A DNA stretch of 64,000 bases from Methylococcaceae bacterium (GCA_030693065.1 JAUYBL010000019.1:62001-126000), one strand, 5' to 3'. Counted from the first letter of the stretch, positions 17,387-27,748 are shown. Notes: generated from the sequence alone by a model not told the origin. Numbers and translations are program-made.

Positions 17387-18465
17387 TATTTCACCTCGCC
17401 GGTTGAGATCAGCACAGTTTCACCGGCATGTAAGCCCGATAACACTTCTACCTGATCAGCGTATGTTTTACCGATTCTGACATGACGCATCACTGGCTTA
17501 CCGTCGACCAACACTCTAACTACTTCCAATTGACCGATGTGCTGCACAGCACTTGATGGAATCAATAAAGCGTCATGCTGACTACAGGCTTGTTCCAGCC
17601 AGCCGTATTGGCCCGGCTGCAGGCCATCGGTTGCAGGCAAGGCGACTTTAATTAATTGCGTGCGAGTTTGCGGATCAATTTCCGGGGTGATTTCATCGAT
17701 TTGCCCGGCAAGTTTTTGTCCCAAGGTATCAATGCGGACATTGACGTCCAACCCAGTTTGATAACGACTGGCGCAATTAGCTGGAACTGCCGTCTCCAGA
17801 CGTAATCCCTGGGTAGTTTGCATAGTAATCACAGGCACGCCAGGCAAGCCCATGTCGCCGGGCTCCTGAAGACGTTTAGTCACAATGCCATCAAACGGTG
17901 CGCGTAAACTGGTGTCATCCAAATGTGTTTTGACTTCGTTCGCAGCACTGGCGGCTTGATTGGCGGCGGCTTGTGCCTGTTTGGCAGCAGCTACCACAAC
18001 ATCATAGCTCTGCCGAGTAGCCGCTTCTTTGCTGTACAAACTTTTAATACGTTGCTCATCGGCTTTGGTCCTTTCGACCTGGGCCATAGCGCCTGCCAAT
18101 CCTGCTTGAGCCGCATGTTCCTGAGCATGAATATCGCGCTCATCAAGTTTGGCGATCAGGTCACCTTTTTTTACTTTATCCCCGGCATTGACTTTGATTT
18201 CGATAATGCGCGCGGTCATTTTCGGGGCAATATTGGCTACCGTTTTTGAATGCACGGTGCCCGGCCAAGCAAGCATGTCATCGAGTTGTTTTTGTTCGAC
18301 GATTGCGGTGAGGTATTTGGACTGATTGGATGGCAGTAGCTGTTGTGTCTGTCCTGGCTCGACTTTGTCGTTAAAGCCGCCTTCCATAAATATTAGCAAC
18401 AGCACTAGCCCAGCCACTGAGGCCAAGATACCGAAAAGTTTTTTGTTATTTTTTAATTGAGTCAT
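17386..18465 (-). CDS. Periplasmic membrane fusion protein of RND pump
   Basis: 359 residues from the ATG at 18465, chosen because CAGGAACC lies just upstream and the product then starts with the membrane anchor (MTQLKNNKKLFGILASVAG, then a hydrophobic helix); an upstream extension to 18501 adds 12 non-family residues. Layout: N-terminal anchor, barrel-sandwich lipoyl half (KVKKGDLIAKLDERD), alpha-helical hairpin rich in Ala and Gln (about 110-175), second lipoyl half (LRAPFDGIVTKRLQEPGD) and beta-barrel. It bridges the inner-membrane pump and the outer-membrane channel. Confidence 0.92.
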   Translation of the reverse strand: MTQLKNNKKLFGILASVAGLVLLLIFMEGGFNDKVEPGQTQQLLPSNQSKYLTAIVEQKQLDDMLAWPGTVHSKTVANIAPKMTARIIEIKVNAGDKVKKGDLIAKLDERDIHAQEHAAQAGLAGAMAQVERTKADEQRIKSLYSKEAATRQSYDVVVAAAKQAQAAANQAASAANEVKTHLDDTSLRAPFDGIVTKRLQEPGDMGLPGVPVITMQTTQGLRLETAVPANCASRYQTGLDVNVRIDTLGQKLAGQIDEITPEIDPQTRTQLIKVALPATDGLQPGQYGWLEQACSQHDALLIPSSAVQHIGQLEVVRVLVDGKPVMRHVRIGKTYADQVEVLSGLHAGETVLISTGEVK

Positions 18466-18508
18466 TTTTAAGGTTCCTGTTGCGACTGACCTGTTGTGCA
18501 AATTAGCT

Positions 18509-18710
18509 CGTTCCTAAGCTCCAGCTTGGAAACGCTGATGGTAAAAGTAGGCCGGAATAAGCTTGCCCGGCGTTAGCAAGGACGAGCGTTTCCGGCAAGC
18601 CTTAGATTTGCCGGAAACACCCGATTTCGCTGATGCTCAATCGGTTTTATTCCGGCCTACACGTCTGAAGCATCCAAAACAAAGTTCCCAATCCGGAGCT
18701 TGGGAAACAG
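18509..18710. repeat. Composite palindromic repeat inside the efflux operon
   Basis: Three nested palindromic units. A central 114-bp unit (18547-18660) has 14-bp ends GTAGGCCGGAATAA and its complement, with an inner hairpin TTTCCGGCAA...TTGCCGGAAA. It is flanked by two similar short hairpins, CGTTCCTAAGCT/AGCTTGGAAACG (18509-18534) and GTTCCCAA/TTGGGAAAC (18683-18708). No coding capacity. The structure is that of a REP/BIME-like intergenic element and lies between the TolC-like and fusion-protein genes. Confidence 0.75.
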
Positions 18711-18719
18711 AAATGCTGG

Positions 18720-20087
18720 TTATTGGCTAAGTTCACCAACGGCTTGTTTTAATGCCGTTTCTGCTGTTAACGCATCGTAATGGGCGGTGATGGTATTGGC
18801 ATGGGCTTTGTTGCGAGCGGTTTCTGCTTCAAGGTAGCGGGTAACAGTGACCATATCCGCGCGGCGCTGCTCGTTTACTAATCTTAAAGCCTCATCAGCT
18901 GCACTGACTGCGGTTTCTGTGACTCGTAATCTAGCCAATGCTTCTTGCAATTTAAGATGAGCGGTTTTCACTTCCTGCTCAATATTTAACCGAGTCTTGC
19001 GTTCCGTTTCCCTGGCCTGGGCGGCTTTACGCTCCGCAGCACTGACCCGGTTTTTAGTGTTTAAACCTGAGAATAAATCGATTTCCACACTTACTCCGGC
19101 AGTCACATTATCTTGTCGACTGGAAAATCCAGGATTCTGGCTATCCTGGCCGTAACTGACAAACGCATCGGCCCGCGGCAAATAAGCGCCCTGCTCGCCG
19201 CGTATTTGCCGCTCGCTTATTTCCACTTGTTTAGTCGCCGCTTGTAATTCCGGACGTTGCGCCAACGCTTGGTTGAGCAACTCGGCAAACGAAGTTGATA
19301 CGACAGGAACCGGTAATGTTGCCGGTGCTATTAAGCTAAAGCTTTCCTCAGTTGCCATGCCTAGCAACGTTTTAGCGCTGGCCATCGCTAATTCAATACC
19401 ATTGGCGGCTCTGATTTGATTTTCCTGGGCTTCAGCCAGTTTTACTTCCAGCGAGAGCACGTCGGCTTTCAACGCAGTGCCCGCTGCATATTGTTTACGG
19501 GTTTGATCAAGCTCGCTGGTAACCGCAGTAATAGAATCATTGGCGACCTTGTGCGCCTCAATGGCAGCCAAGTAACCGTAATATGTCGCTGTTACCATCT
19601 CCACCAGACTGTTACGTATCGCCGATTGTTCCAACTCGGCAACAGCAATCCCTAATTCTGCCGCTTTGCTTTGGTAATAATCTTGTCCGCCACGAAATAA
19701 AGATAATTTACCAATGATTTCCGGACGAAAGTTCTGCCGGTAACCTGGATGATTAATAGTGTTTATGGATGCCGGATCAAACTGGCGTTGCGCCACCGCC
19801 ATTGAAAAAACTTGCACCGGATTATTGGAATGTTGATAGCCAACCTTAGCCGTTATTTGCGGGTAAAAGGCCGATAAAGCTTCGCCTAATTGCGCATCTG
19901 CCTGACCGATACGTTCACTGGCAATCTGCACGTCTGGATTATTAGCAAGTGCATAATTAATGGCCTGATCCAGATTAAAGGCATGACTATTGGCGACTTT
20001 CTGCACCGGCTCATTGGCGCTGGCGGCGGTTATCGAACAAACAATCAGCAGATTTAACAGCAGCTGTTTAAGTATTTGTTTAAGCAT
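18720..20087 (-). CDS. TolC-family outer membrane efflux protein
   Basis: 455 residues with a signal peptide (LLLNLLIVCSITAASA) and two tandem OEP repeats. Long helices rich in Ala, Glu and Gln give the alpha-barrel; FNLDQAINYALANNPDVQIA and FAELLNQALAQRPELQAATKQ are the family helix motifs of the two halves. No lipobox cysteine, so it is TolC-like rather than an OprM-type lipoprotein. The ATG at 20087 is preceded by AAGGTGG. It is first in the operon, followed after the repeat element by the fusion protein and pump. The upstream 20088-20317 space is shared with divergent sqr and probably holds both promoters. Confidence 0.92.
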   Translation of the reverse strand: MLKQILKQLLLNLLIVCSITAASANEPVQKVANSHAFNLDQAINYALANNPDVQIASERIGQADAQLGEALSAFYPQITAKVGYQHSNNPVQVFSMAVAQRQFDPASINTINHPGYRQNFRPEIIGKLSLFRGGQDYYQSKAAELGIAVAELEQSAIRNSLVEMVTATYYGYLAAIEAHKVANDSITAVTSELDQTRKQYAAGTALKADVLSLEVKLAEAQENQIRAANGIELAMASAKTLLGMATEESFSLIAPATLPVPVVSTSFAELLNQALAQRPELQAATKQVEISERQIRGEQGAYLPRADAFVSYGQDSQNPGFSSRQDNVTAGVSVEIDLFSGLNTKNRVSAAERKAAQARETERKTRLNIEQEVKTAHLKLQEALARLRVTETAVSAADEALRLVNEQRRADMVTVTRYLEAETARNKAHANTITAHYDALTAETALKQAVGELSQ

Positions 20088-20359
20088 GATTCCACCTTGA
20101 ATTTAATCCGCGCACATTACCGACTAAATTTGTCGATAAAACTATTGTTGAGTAATTTAGCAGATGCTAATATACATTTCAAACATTGCCTCAACTCTTA
20201 GTTCAATGCTACTAAGTTAAGCCGCCCACTCTTCGACAAATTCAGCACTCGCTGGCATGAAGACAAACGGTTAGCCCTTAACTTCATGGCATTACTCTTA
20301 GGCATAGATAATGTTTATTGCTGAAGTTAATTGTAACAATACCACTGGAGGACAACCTC

Positions 20360-21640
20360 ATGGCTCGAATAGTAGTGTTAGGCGCTGGCATCGGCGGCGT
20401 ACCAATGGCTTATGAAATGAAAGAAACCGTCGGCAAAAATCACGAAGTCATCGTAATTTCTGATTCCCCCACTTTCCATTTTGTTCCATCCAATCCTTGG
20501 GTGCCACCTAAATGGCGCACCCCGGAAGAATTAAAAATTGAATTGGCACCGGTCTTTAAAAAGAAAGGTATAGAGTTCATTCAAAAGGCGGCAACAAAAA
20601 TTGATGCTGCTAACAATCAGGTACAGCTGGCTGATGGCTCCAATGTCCCTTATGACTATCTGATTATCGCCACCGGTCCTCGTTTGGCATTTGACGAAGT
20701 ACCTGGCTTAGGCCCCGAAGGTTATACCTCATCGGTTTGCCACGTCGATCATGCCGCAGTTGCTGCACAAGACTGGGATAAGTTCATGGAAAATCCTGGT
20801 CCCATCGTCATTGGTGCAGTTCAAGGGGCATCGTGCTTCGGACCGGCTTATGAATATTTAATGATTCTGGAAACTGAACTGCGTAAACGTAAAATTCGCG
20901 ACAAAGTTCCGATGACGTTAGTAACTTCCGAACCGTACATTGGTCATTTAGGGTTAGGCGGCGTCGGCGACACCAAAGGCTTACTGGAAAGCGCATTGAG
21001 ATCAAAATCCATTAAGTGGGTATGCAATGCCAAAGTCGATAAAATCGAGCCGGGCATGATGTTCGTGACCGAAGTCGATGAAGATGGCAAAGACAAGAAA
21101 AAACACGAGTTAGCCTTTAAACATTCAATGATGCTACCTGCGTTTACCGGTGTTGATGCCGTTCGTCATGCCGGTGCTGAAGGTCTTACTAATCCGCGTG
21201 GTTTCGTTATTGTTGATGAACATCAACGCAATAAAACCTTCAAAAATATTTATTCAGTGGGCGTGTGTGTGGCCATTCCACCTCTTGAAGCCACGCCAGT
21301 GCCCACCGGCACACCAAAAACCGGCTATATGATCGAATCAATGGTCACTGCCACCGCACACAATATTGCCGAAGAACTAGCGGGCAAAGCACCTTCGCAT
21401 ATCCCAACGTTGAACGCCTTGTGTCTGGCTGATTTTGGCGATTCCGGCGTCGCATTTTTAGCTATGCCGCAAATTCCGCCACGTAACACCACCTGGTCAT
21501 CAGAAGGCCGATGGGTGCATTTGGCTAAAATCGGTTTTGAAAAATATTTCATGCGCAAAATCAGAAAAGGCATCAGCGAGCCATTCTATGAAAAAGCCAT
21601 GCTTAAATTGATGGGCGTGGTGCGTTTAAAGGGGCACTAA
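20360..21640 (+). CDS. sqr: Sulfide:quinone oxidoreductase
   Basis: 426 residues from the ATG at 20360, chosen for the strong GGAGG 8 bases upstream and because MARIVVLGAGIGGVPMAYEM starts directly with the FAD-binding GxGxxG. Peripheral membrane flavoprotein that oxidises sulfide and passes electrons to quinone. Cysteines at 127 (SSVCHVDHA), 159 (GASCFGPAYEY) and 303 (SVGVCVAIPP) match the three-cysteine pattern of the Acidithiobacillus ferrooxidans-type enzyme. The C-terminal amphipathic region (KYFMRKIRKGISEPFYEK) would seat it on the membrane. The DUF2892 gene follows after one base. Confidence 0.92.
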   Translation: MARIVVLGAGIGGVPMAYEMKETVGKNHEVIVISDSPTFHFVPSNPWVPPKWRTPEELKIELAPVFKKKGIEFIQKAATKIDAANNQVQLADGSNVPYDYLIIATGPRLAFDEVPGLGPEGYTSSVCHVDHAAVAAQDWDKFMENPGPIVIGAVQGASCFGPAYEYLMILETELRKRKIRDKVPMTLVTSEPYIGHLGLGGVGDTKGLLESALRSKSIKWVCNAKVDKIEPGMMFVTEVDEDGKDKKKHELAFKHSMMLPAFTGVDAVRHAGAEGLTNPRGFVIVDEHQRNKTFKNIYSVGVCVAIPPLEATPVPTGTPKTGYMIESMVTATAHNIAEELAGKAPSHIPTLNALCLADFGDSGVAFLAMPQIPPRNTTWSSEGRWVHLAKIGFEKYFMRKIRKGISEPFYEKAMLKLMGVVRLKGH

Positions 21641-21641
21641 G

Positions 21642-21842
21642 ATGAGTATCGACAAAGTAGTAATGGCTGTTGCGGGGAGCTTCATTTTAATCAGCCTGAC
21701 CTTAGCGCATTTCCATCATCCCAACTGGCTGTGGTTTACCGCATTTGTCGGTGCAAACTTACTGCAATCGGCATTTACCGGTTGGTGTCCGATGGTGATT
21801 GTTTTGAAGAAATTGGGTATTAAAGCAGGGGCTGCATTTTAA
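21642..21842 (+). CDS. DUF2892 (YgaP-like) inner membrane protein
   Basis: 66 residues, starting one base after the sqr stop, so certainly cotranscribed. Pattern MSIDKVVMAVAGSFILIS, two TM helices and the end TGWCPMVIVLKKLGIK are typical of the DUF2892 family, in which the Cys-Pro is conserved. These small proteins often accompany rhodanese or sulfide-oxidation genes. The role may be to handle or anchor sulfane sulfur next to SQR, which is inference from context. Confidence 0.85.
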   Translation: MSIDKVVMAVAGSFILISLTLAHFHHPNWLWFTAFVGANLLQSAFTGWCPMVIVLKKLGIKAGAAF

Positions 21843-21849
21843 AACCAAT

Positions 21850-21870
21850 GGCTCACAGGCTCTGTGAGCC
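21850..21870. terminator. Hairpin between convergent sqr and kinase operons
   Basis: GGCTCACAG (21850-21858), loop GCT, CTGTGAGCC (21862-21870): 9-bp perfect stem. It overlaps the end of the minus-strand kinase gene by one base. T-run poor, so likely a weak or Rho-assisted terminator. Confidence 0.5.
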
Positions 21871-24800
21871 TACTCGCCTGAGTCGATAGTTTGATCAAGG
21901 TTTTTATTCTGCAGTAGTTCATCCGGTAAGGCGTGAATTACTGCAACCAACTGCACGAACTCATCATCACACTGGCTGGCCAAGTTTAAACATTCATCAA
22001 GTGTGGAATGTTCGCGCAAGGCATTTTCCAGCTGACTGGCTAACTCCGAAATACGGCGCACTCCCAAGACACCGGCAACGCCGCTTAGGCCATGCGTCAA
22101 ACGCTGTGCTTGGTCCATATCACCATCGACCAAGTATTTCTGTACTTGCTTCATATCGCCACTATGCGCACTGACGAACAGCTGCAAAAGCTGCAAGTAT
22201 TTAATGATGTCGCCCTTGACGATAACCATGGACTGCAGAACTTCCAGACCAGAAATATTCGGCACTGGATTGGTCGCATTCATTTTAGATACCGCCTGCA
22301 AGTCAGCGTCTTTCGAAAAACTCTGATGATCCTGCATTGATAGCCAGCGCAGTAACTTAGCGTAAAGCAAAGCAGGAATCACCGGTTTGGCGACAAAGTC
22401 ATTCATGCCTGCCTCTAAACAAGTACGTCGGTCATCATCAAAGGCATTCGCAGTCATCGCTAGAATAGGTAGCGTTGCAAAACCGGGCTGATTTCTAATC
22501 GCTCTGGTTGCAGTCAATCCATCCATTTCAGGCATTTGTACATCCATTAACACCAGATCATAGTGTTTGGTACACACCTTCTCTAAGGCAATCCGCCCAT
22601 TTTCGGCAGTATCCACCGACAGGCCGACGCCATGCAGTAATTCCAAAGCCACTTCGCGGTTAATTTCATTATCCTCGGCCAGCAACAAACGGGCACCGGC
22701 AAATTCGCGACGTAATATCACGTCGGCAGCTACTGACTGCTCAGCTGCTTCGGAAATTATTTGCTGACGCCCACGCTGTAACCTGGCCGTAAACCAAAAG
22801 GTGCTGCCCTGCCCTAAGGTGCTTTGCACACCCGCTTCGCCGCCCATCATATTCGCCAGACGCCGTGCGATGGTCAGCCCCAACCCGGTACCGCCATATT
22901 TACGAGTGGTTGAAATATCCGCTTGAGAAAATGCATCAAACAGCATCGGCTGATTCTCTTCGGCAATACCAATCCCGGAATCTTGAACCTCAAACCGTAT
23001 CAACAATCCTTGTATGTTTTCGTCCAACAGCGTCGCGCGTAACCAGATAGTGCCATGCTCAGTAAACTTAACGGCATTGCCGGCATAATTGAGCAAGGCT
23101 TGTCGCAGACGAGTCGGGTCACCGCGCAACCAAAGCGGTACATGATCGCTATCTACTTCAATCGTTAAGCCTTTGTTTTTGGCCTGTTCGGTAATTAATG
23201 AACGGATATGATCCAGAATCGCTCCCAAGGAAAATTCCGTGGTTTCCAGCTCTACTCGCCCGGCCTCGATTTTCGATAAATCCAAAATATCATTGATGAT
23301 AGACAGCAGATGTTGGGCTGCGGCTTCTATTTTATTCAGGCGGTCACCTTGCTCGGCAGTATGAATACCCTGCCGCATGAGATAAGTCAGGCCAATGATG
23401 GCATTCATTGGGGTACGAATTTCATGACTCATATTGGCCAGAAAAGAACTCTTGGCTTGATTGGCAGAATCAGCCAAAGTACGGGCGGCCACTAAATCTT
23501 GAGTACGGGTGGCTACCAATTCTTCCAGGTGATGACGATAGTGATCCAGTTCTTCACCGATATGTTTTTTCTCGGTGATGTCTTCCTTCACATCCACATA
23601 ATGACTAATAGTGCCATCGGCCTGGCGAATGGGTGTTACCACAGCAAATTCCACATATTCGCTGCCATCCTTGCGCTTATTAATAAACTCACCTTTCCAG
23701 GTCTTGCCGCTAGTTACCGCATCCCAAAGTGCCACATAGGTCTCATTAGGTGTTTTGCCGGATTTTAAAATGCGCGGATTTTGGCCAATGACTTCTTCAC
23801 GTGAATAGCCGGTAGTCTTTACAAAGGCTTCGTTAACATATTCAATCTCAGCATTCAGATTAGTGATGACAATGCTGCCGGGATTCTGTTCTACCGCCTG
23901 GGCAAGCTTACGTAACTCATGCTCATTGCGTTTACGCTCACTGATGTCCAAATTAATCCCGGTAAGACGCACTGGATTGCCTGCTGCATCATATTGAGCA
24001 TGGCCTTTACTGATCAACCAGCGCGTTTCGCCGGAAGCCATGATCATACGAAATTCCACCTCAAACGGTTCGCCGTGGATAATTTTGCTTTCCCATTGAT
24101 CGTCAATAAGCGCCAAATCATCCGGATGAACGCGTGCGCGCCAATCATCGTTATTATTAAAACTCCCGGCAGCGACACCGTAAAGTCGCTCGCACTCTGG
24201 CGACCAGTAATTTTGATTATTAACAATATCCCAATCCCAAATACCGACATGTGCGCCCTCTTGCGCTATCAACAAGCGCTGTTCGCTTTGTCGTAAAGCA
24301 GCATTGGCTGCCTCGATTTGAGCCTTGGCAGCTAAAGAATCCTCCATCAAATTAAGCGCCGCAAGCCTGGCCTGACGTTGAGTTTCCAACGCTGCGGCTT
24401 GATTTTCCAACAACGCCAGCTCAGCCGATTTACGCTTGGTAATATCTTGTAAGGTGCCAGTTAGCTTATAAATAGAACCGTCTTCAGCAACGCTTGGGTT
24501 ACCCCGAGCAATAACCCATCGGCTACGACCATCAGATCCTAAAACCTCGGCATCGCACTCGTAAGGAATGCCCTCCTTAAAACACTGCTCAAATTTAACA
24601 GCTAAGCGAGCCCAACTTTCTGGCGTGAAATATTGCTGAACATCGGGATACCCTGCGGCAGGTAATGACAAATCGCGCCCGAAGATGCGATAAATCTCTT
24701 CTGACCAAAGGGTTGTATTGGTTTTAATATCCCATTGCCAACTCCCGATACCAGTCAGTCGTTGCGCCTCTTTCAGGGCTAATTGACTATCAGCGAGTGC

Positions 24801-25208
24801 CGCTTCGGCGAGCTTACGGGCATTAATATCCTCAACCACGGAAATAAAATAATCTGGCGTCAAATCCGGCTTTCTGACCAGCGCCACGGTCAAGTTAACC
24901 CAAATTAAATGGCCGTCTTTATGTTGATAGCGTTTTTCCAAGCTATAAGAGCGGATTTCGCCAGCCAGTATCCGCTGTACTTGCGCAAGATCAGCGGGCA
25001 GATCTTCAGCGTAAGTGAGGTGTTGAAAGTTTTCGCTTTGCAGTTCCGCCTCGCTGTAACCCACGATGTCAGTCAATTTACGGTTAACCTGTAACCATCG
25101 ACCATCCAATGCCACTTGCGCAATACCTACGGCCGCTTGCTCAAAAATAGCCGCAAACGTGCTATTGGCCTGAATAGCTTGGTGATTAGCAACCTGCATT
25201 TGTGCCAA
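21870..25208 (-). CDS. Hybrid sensor histidine kinase, C-terminal part of a split gene
   Basis: 1112 residues. Order: four PAS domains with PAC segments (about 20-140, 150-270, 310-430, 440-560), HisKA with [19 protein letters not shown] (His near 595), HATPase_c with [18 protein letters not shown], a receiver domain with [13 protein letters not shown] (Asp near 888), and an HPt domain with [14 protein letters not shown] (His near 1038). The reading frame stays open upstream of the first usable start (TTG 25208, then ATG) for only 11 more codons before a TAA at 25244-25242, and the same frame then continues into the DUF4118 ORF. As written it would be a soluble kinase lacking its membrane part. 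Confidence 0.85.
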   Translation of the reverse strand: MAQMQVANHQAIQANSTFAAIFEQAAVGIAQVALDGRWLQVNRKLTDIVGYSEAELQSENFQHLTYAEDLPADLAQVQRILAGEIRSYSLEKRYQHKDGHLIWVNLTVALVRKPDLTPDYFISVVEDINARKLAEAALADSQLALKEAQRLTGIGSWQWDIKTNTTLWSEEIYRIFGRDLSLPAAGYPDVQQYFTPESWARLAVKFEQCFKEGIPYECDAEVLGSDGRSRWVIARGNPSVAEDGSIYKLTGTLQDITKRKSAELALLENQAAALETQRQARLAALNLMEDSLAAKAQIEAANAALRQSEQRLLIAQEGAHVGIWDWDIVNNQNYWSPECERLYGVAAGSFNNNDDWRARVHPDDLALIDDQWESKIIHGEPFEVEFRMIMASGETRWLISKGHAQYDAAGNPVRLTGINLDISERKRNEHELRKLAQAVEQNPGSIVITNLNAEIEYVNEAFVKTTGYSREEVIGQNPRILKSGKTPNETYVALWDAVTSGKTWKGEFINKRKDGSEYVEFAVVTPIRQADGTISHYVDVKEDITEKKHIGEELDHYRHHLEELVATRTQDLVAARTLADSANQAKSSFLANMSHEIRTPMNAIIGLTYLMRQGIHTAEQGDRLNKIEAAAQHLLSIINDILDLSKIEAGRVELETTEFSLGAILDHIRSLITEQAKNKGLTIEVDSDHVPLWLRGDPTRLRQALLNYAGNAVKFTEHGTIWLRATLLDENIQGLLIRFEVQDSGIGIAEENQPMLFDAFSQADISTTRKYGGTGLGLTIARRLANMMGGEAGVQSTLGQGSTFWFTARLQRGRQQIISEAAEQSVAADVILRREFAGARLLLAEDNEINREVALELLHGVGLSVDTAENGRIALEKVCTKHYDLVLMDVQMPEMDGLTATRAIRNQPGFATLPILAMTANAFDDDRRTCLEAGMNDFVAKPVIPALLYAKLLRWLSMQDHQSFSKDADLQAVSKMNATNPVPNISGLEVLQSMVIVKGDIIKYLQLLQLFVSAHSGDMKQVQKYLVDGDMDQAQRLTHGLSGVAGVLGVRRISELASQLENALREHSTLDECLNLASQCDDEFVQLVAVIHALPDELLQNKNLDQTIDSGE

Positions 25209-25241
25209 TGCGGCTTGGGTCCGCTGTAGCTGGCGATTAAA

Positions 25242-25538
25242 TTATTCTTGGGCGTCGCCAATCAAATAGCTCATCACCAAAAACAAGCCTAACGAATAGA
25301 GATTTGATGGCTGATCAACAGCCCAGCTTAATTGCGGCGAGATAAAGAAAAACCAAGCCAGACAGACACTTAACAGGCTACTGATCAGCGCATTTTGCAC
25401 GCCACCGTAGCGCGCACTAAAAAACACCGCTGGAAAGAAAAAAAACCAAATAAATGGTGTAAGCCAAGGCCATAGTAGCCACTGCAACACCGTGGCCAAA
25501 ATGGGTAACACCAAAGCAACGATTAACGCTCGATTCAT
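25242..25538 (-). CDS. DUF4118 membrane domain, N-terminal part of the split kinase
   Basis: 98 residues forming about four TM helices (LIVALVLPILATVLQWLLWP, WFFFFPAVFFSARYGG, ISSLLSVCLAWFFF, LYSLGLFLVMSYLI), the DUF4118 domain that in KdpD and many kinases anchors the sensor. It starts with ATG overlapping the stop of the preceding gene (ATGA). The TAA stop at 25244-25242 is in frame with the PAS-kinase ORF downstream, so this looks like the front end of one interrupted gene rather than an independent protein. A separate small membrane protein remains possible. Confidence 0.75.
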   Translation of the reverse strand: MNRALIVALVLPILATVLQWLLWPWLTPFIWFFFFPAVFFSARYGGVQNALISSLLSVCLAWFFFISPQLSWAVDQPSNLYSLGLFLVMSYLIGDAQE

Positions 25539-27748
25539 TGACTGCCGTCCGTTTTTTGCTGGACTAAAGGCGCGTCAATAAAATCCAATGGATAGGGCGG
25601 CGCATGTCCAAGTTGACCTGATAGTTTATTGACTCGTTTTTTTAATTCAATCATCTCCAGCTCTCGCCCAACCATGGCGCGATTAAAGCGTTCCAATTCT
25701 TCGTTGCGCTGGGTGATTTCTTCACTTTGTTGCCGTAATGATTGCTCAGCAATTTTAGCCTTGGTGATGTCGATATTGACGCCAAACACCCTGATAGCTT
25801 TACCTGTGTCATCGTAAATCGCGCCGCCTTTGCAACTTACCCAACGAGTAATGTCAGAAGGCAGCTGTACCCGAAAATCAAAATCAAAGGCTTGATGAGC
25901 ATTAACCGCTTCGTCTCGAAGACGCTCAACGTCTGCTAAATCATTCGGATACACTCTATCGCTAAAAGCTGAATAAGTGCCTGGAAACGAACCCTTGGGG
26001 TAACCATAGATTGCCTCTAATTCCGCTGTCCAGGTTACCGTCCCGGTAATAAGATCCCAATCCCATATCCCTATATGGGCGCTGCTTTGTGCCAATCGCA
26101 AACGTTCTTCACCTTCTCGCAGGGACTGCTCGACTTGCTTTAAAACAGTAATGTCGCGGGAGATGCCGAATATTCCTATTACCTGACCCTGCTTATCACG
26201 TAGCGGCCCTTTTGTCGCCAAAAAAGTGCGCGTCCCATTTGTAGTGTCCAACGCCTCTTCTTGATAAAAAATCTCTTTATTAGCAATGATTTGCCGACCG
26301 ATAGCCATTAATTTTTCAGCTTGTTCCGGCGGGAAAATCGCCCGATCATCCTGCCCCAACACCGTTTCGACCGACTTACCGACGAAGCGACTGGCCGCAG
26401 AATTAAACAAGGTGTAACGTCCCGCCAAATCTTTAGCAAAAATAGCGTCATCGGAACTATCGGCGATGGAACTAAGTAGATTTAATGCGTCTAGGCGCTC
26501 TTCTTGAACTTGCCGCACTGCATTTACCACAGCAAGTTGCTGGCCTTGGCGCAACAAGTAAAAACCGGCAATACTCACAAACAAGGTGACTAGCCCGGCA
26601 AAACTTATCCAAGCAGTGTCTCCGGCGACTGCGCGATATAAATCAGCTTGATCGAACTTCGCCAACAGCAACCAGTCGGTGCCCTCGATAGGTCGTGCGA
26701 CCCCAATAGAAGCGATGCCTCGATAATCGACACCTTCGATAGCGCCATTGGTTAAGGCATCACCACGCAGTGCTTGCGCTGCCAGGAGTTTATCGGTGGC
26801 TATGGGCAGTGTTAGATTGGCTGTGGATGCCTGAGGGTAGCGTAAATCATTAAGATAAAGCACTTGATCACCATCACGACGCAACAATAACATTTCGCCA
26901 CTAGCGCTAGGGAGCGGCCAAGCATGCAATTTTGGCAACAGCCAATCCGTCAAATCAGCATGTAAAACAATAATGGGAGCAGGACCGGGCAAAACTGTCA
27001 GCGGTACAATAAAATCCAGCCACACTTGGCCGGCCGCGTCACGAGTCGGGCCCATTCGCTGAGTGTTACCGCCGACTAGCGCTTTAGCAACTGCAGGCAG
27101 AACATTTGGACTTAGAACTTGTGGCGCCTTACTGGTTCCCCATAATCGATTGCCTTGACCATCTAATAAGCTAACCGCCGCAAAGCCATAAGTAGTGGCG
27201 AATTGCTCCAAGCGTGCTTGTAATTGCTGGCCACTTTGCTCATCACCTGTCTCTTGCCAACGCTGAAATTGCTCGGCAAATAAACGACTGGTTTGGACAA
27301 AATCAACATTACGTTGCCTCTCCTTGAGCCAATCAATAACTTCCGTGGCCTTTAAATCAGCAATAGCTTGCAGCTTGGCAATCTCTGTTTGCTTTTGATG
27401 CTCGCGGGTATTGATAATACTGGTAGCGGTGAACAGGCAGATGATTATTACCAACGATAAGAACGGTAACCTAAACCAATGTGACGCTTTAGGAACGTCT
27501 AAAGTCTCAGCACCGCTGTCGACCCAGCGAAGCATTGTTCCGTACAGCAGCATTGAGGTTATGCAAACAAATAACCAGCCCTTAAACATGCTAATCCACA
27601 CAAGCTGCTCGGGATCAGTAACAATTATTTGCATTAACTGATCAGACAGCAATATCCACAATCCAGCGAATACCGCATACACCAACACCACGGAAACAAT
27701 ACCACTACGACTTGCTAATCTTGGCTTTGATGCTTGGTTGTTGGGCAT
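25535..27748 (-). CDS. Membrane sensor protein, dCACHE-PAS-PAS, no kinase domain
   Basis: 737 residues. Two N-terminal TM helices (IVSVVLVYAVFAGLWILLS and FVCITSMLLYG), a third at about 95, a periplasmic dCACHE-like domain with VSLLDGQGNRLWG, a further TM near 385, then two PAS/PAC domains (FNSAASRFVGKSVETVLGQD; WDWDLITGTVTWTAELEAIYG) and a C-terminal coiled-coil ERFNRAMVGRELEMIELKK. That tail is often seen in sensors that end without HisKA, so the protein probably passes its signal to a partner. The next ORF overlaps by ATGA and begins the DUF4118-hybrid kinase, the obvious partner. Confidence 0.85.
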   Translation of the reverse strand: MPNNQASKPRLASRSGIVSVVLVYAVFAGLWILLSDQLMQIIVTDPEQLVWISMFKGWLFVCITSMLLYGTMLRWVDSGAETLDVPKASHWFRLPFLSLVIIICLFTATSIINTREHQKQTEIAKLQAIADLKATEVIDWLKERQRNVDFVQTSRLFAEQFQRWQETGDEQSGQQLQARLEQFATTYGFAAVSLLDGQGNRLWGTSKAPQVLSPNVLPAVAKALVGGNTQRMGPTRDAAGQVWLDFIVPLTVLPGPAPIIVLHADLTDWLLPKLHAWPLPSASGEMLLLRRDGDQVLYLNDLRYPQASTANLTLPIATDKLLAAQALRGDALTNGAIEGVDYRGIASIGVARPIEGTDWLLLAKFDQADLYRAVAGDTAWISFAGLVTLFVSIAGFYLLRQGQQLAVVNAVRQVQEERLDALNLLSSIADSSDDAIFAKDLAGRYTLFNSAASRFVGKSVETVLGQDDRAIFPPEQAEKLMAIGRQIIANKEIFYQEEALDTTNGTRTFLATKGPLRDKQGQVIGIFGISRDITVLKQVEQSLREGEERLRLAQSSAHIGIWDWDLITGTVTWTAELEAIYGYPKGSFPGTYSAFSDRVYPNDLADVERLRDEAVNAHQAFDFDFRVQLPSDITRWVSCKGGAIYDDTGKAIRVFGVNIDITKAKIAEQSLRQQSEEITQRNEELERFNRAMVGRELEMIELKKRVNKLSGQLGHAPPYPLDFIDAPLVQQKTDGSQ

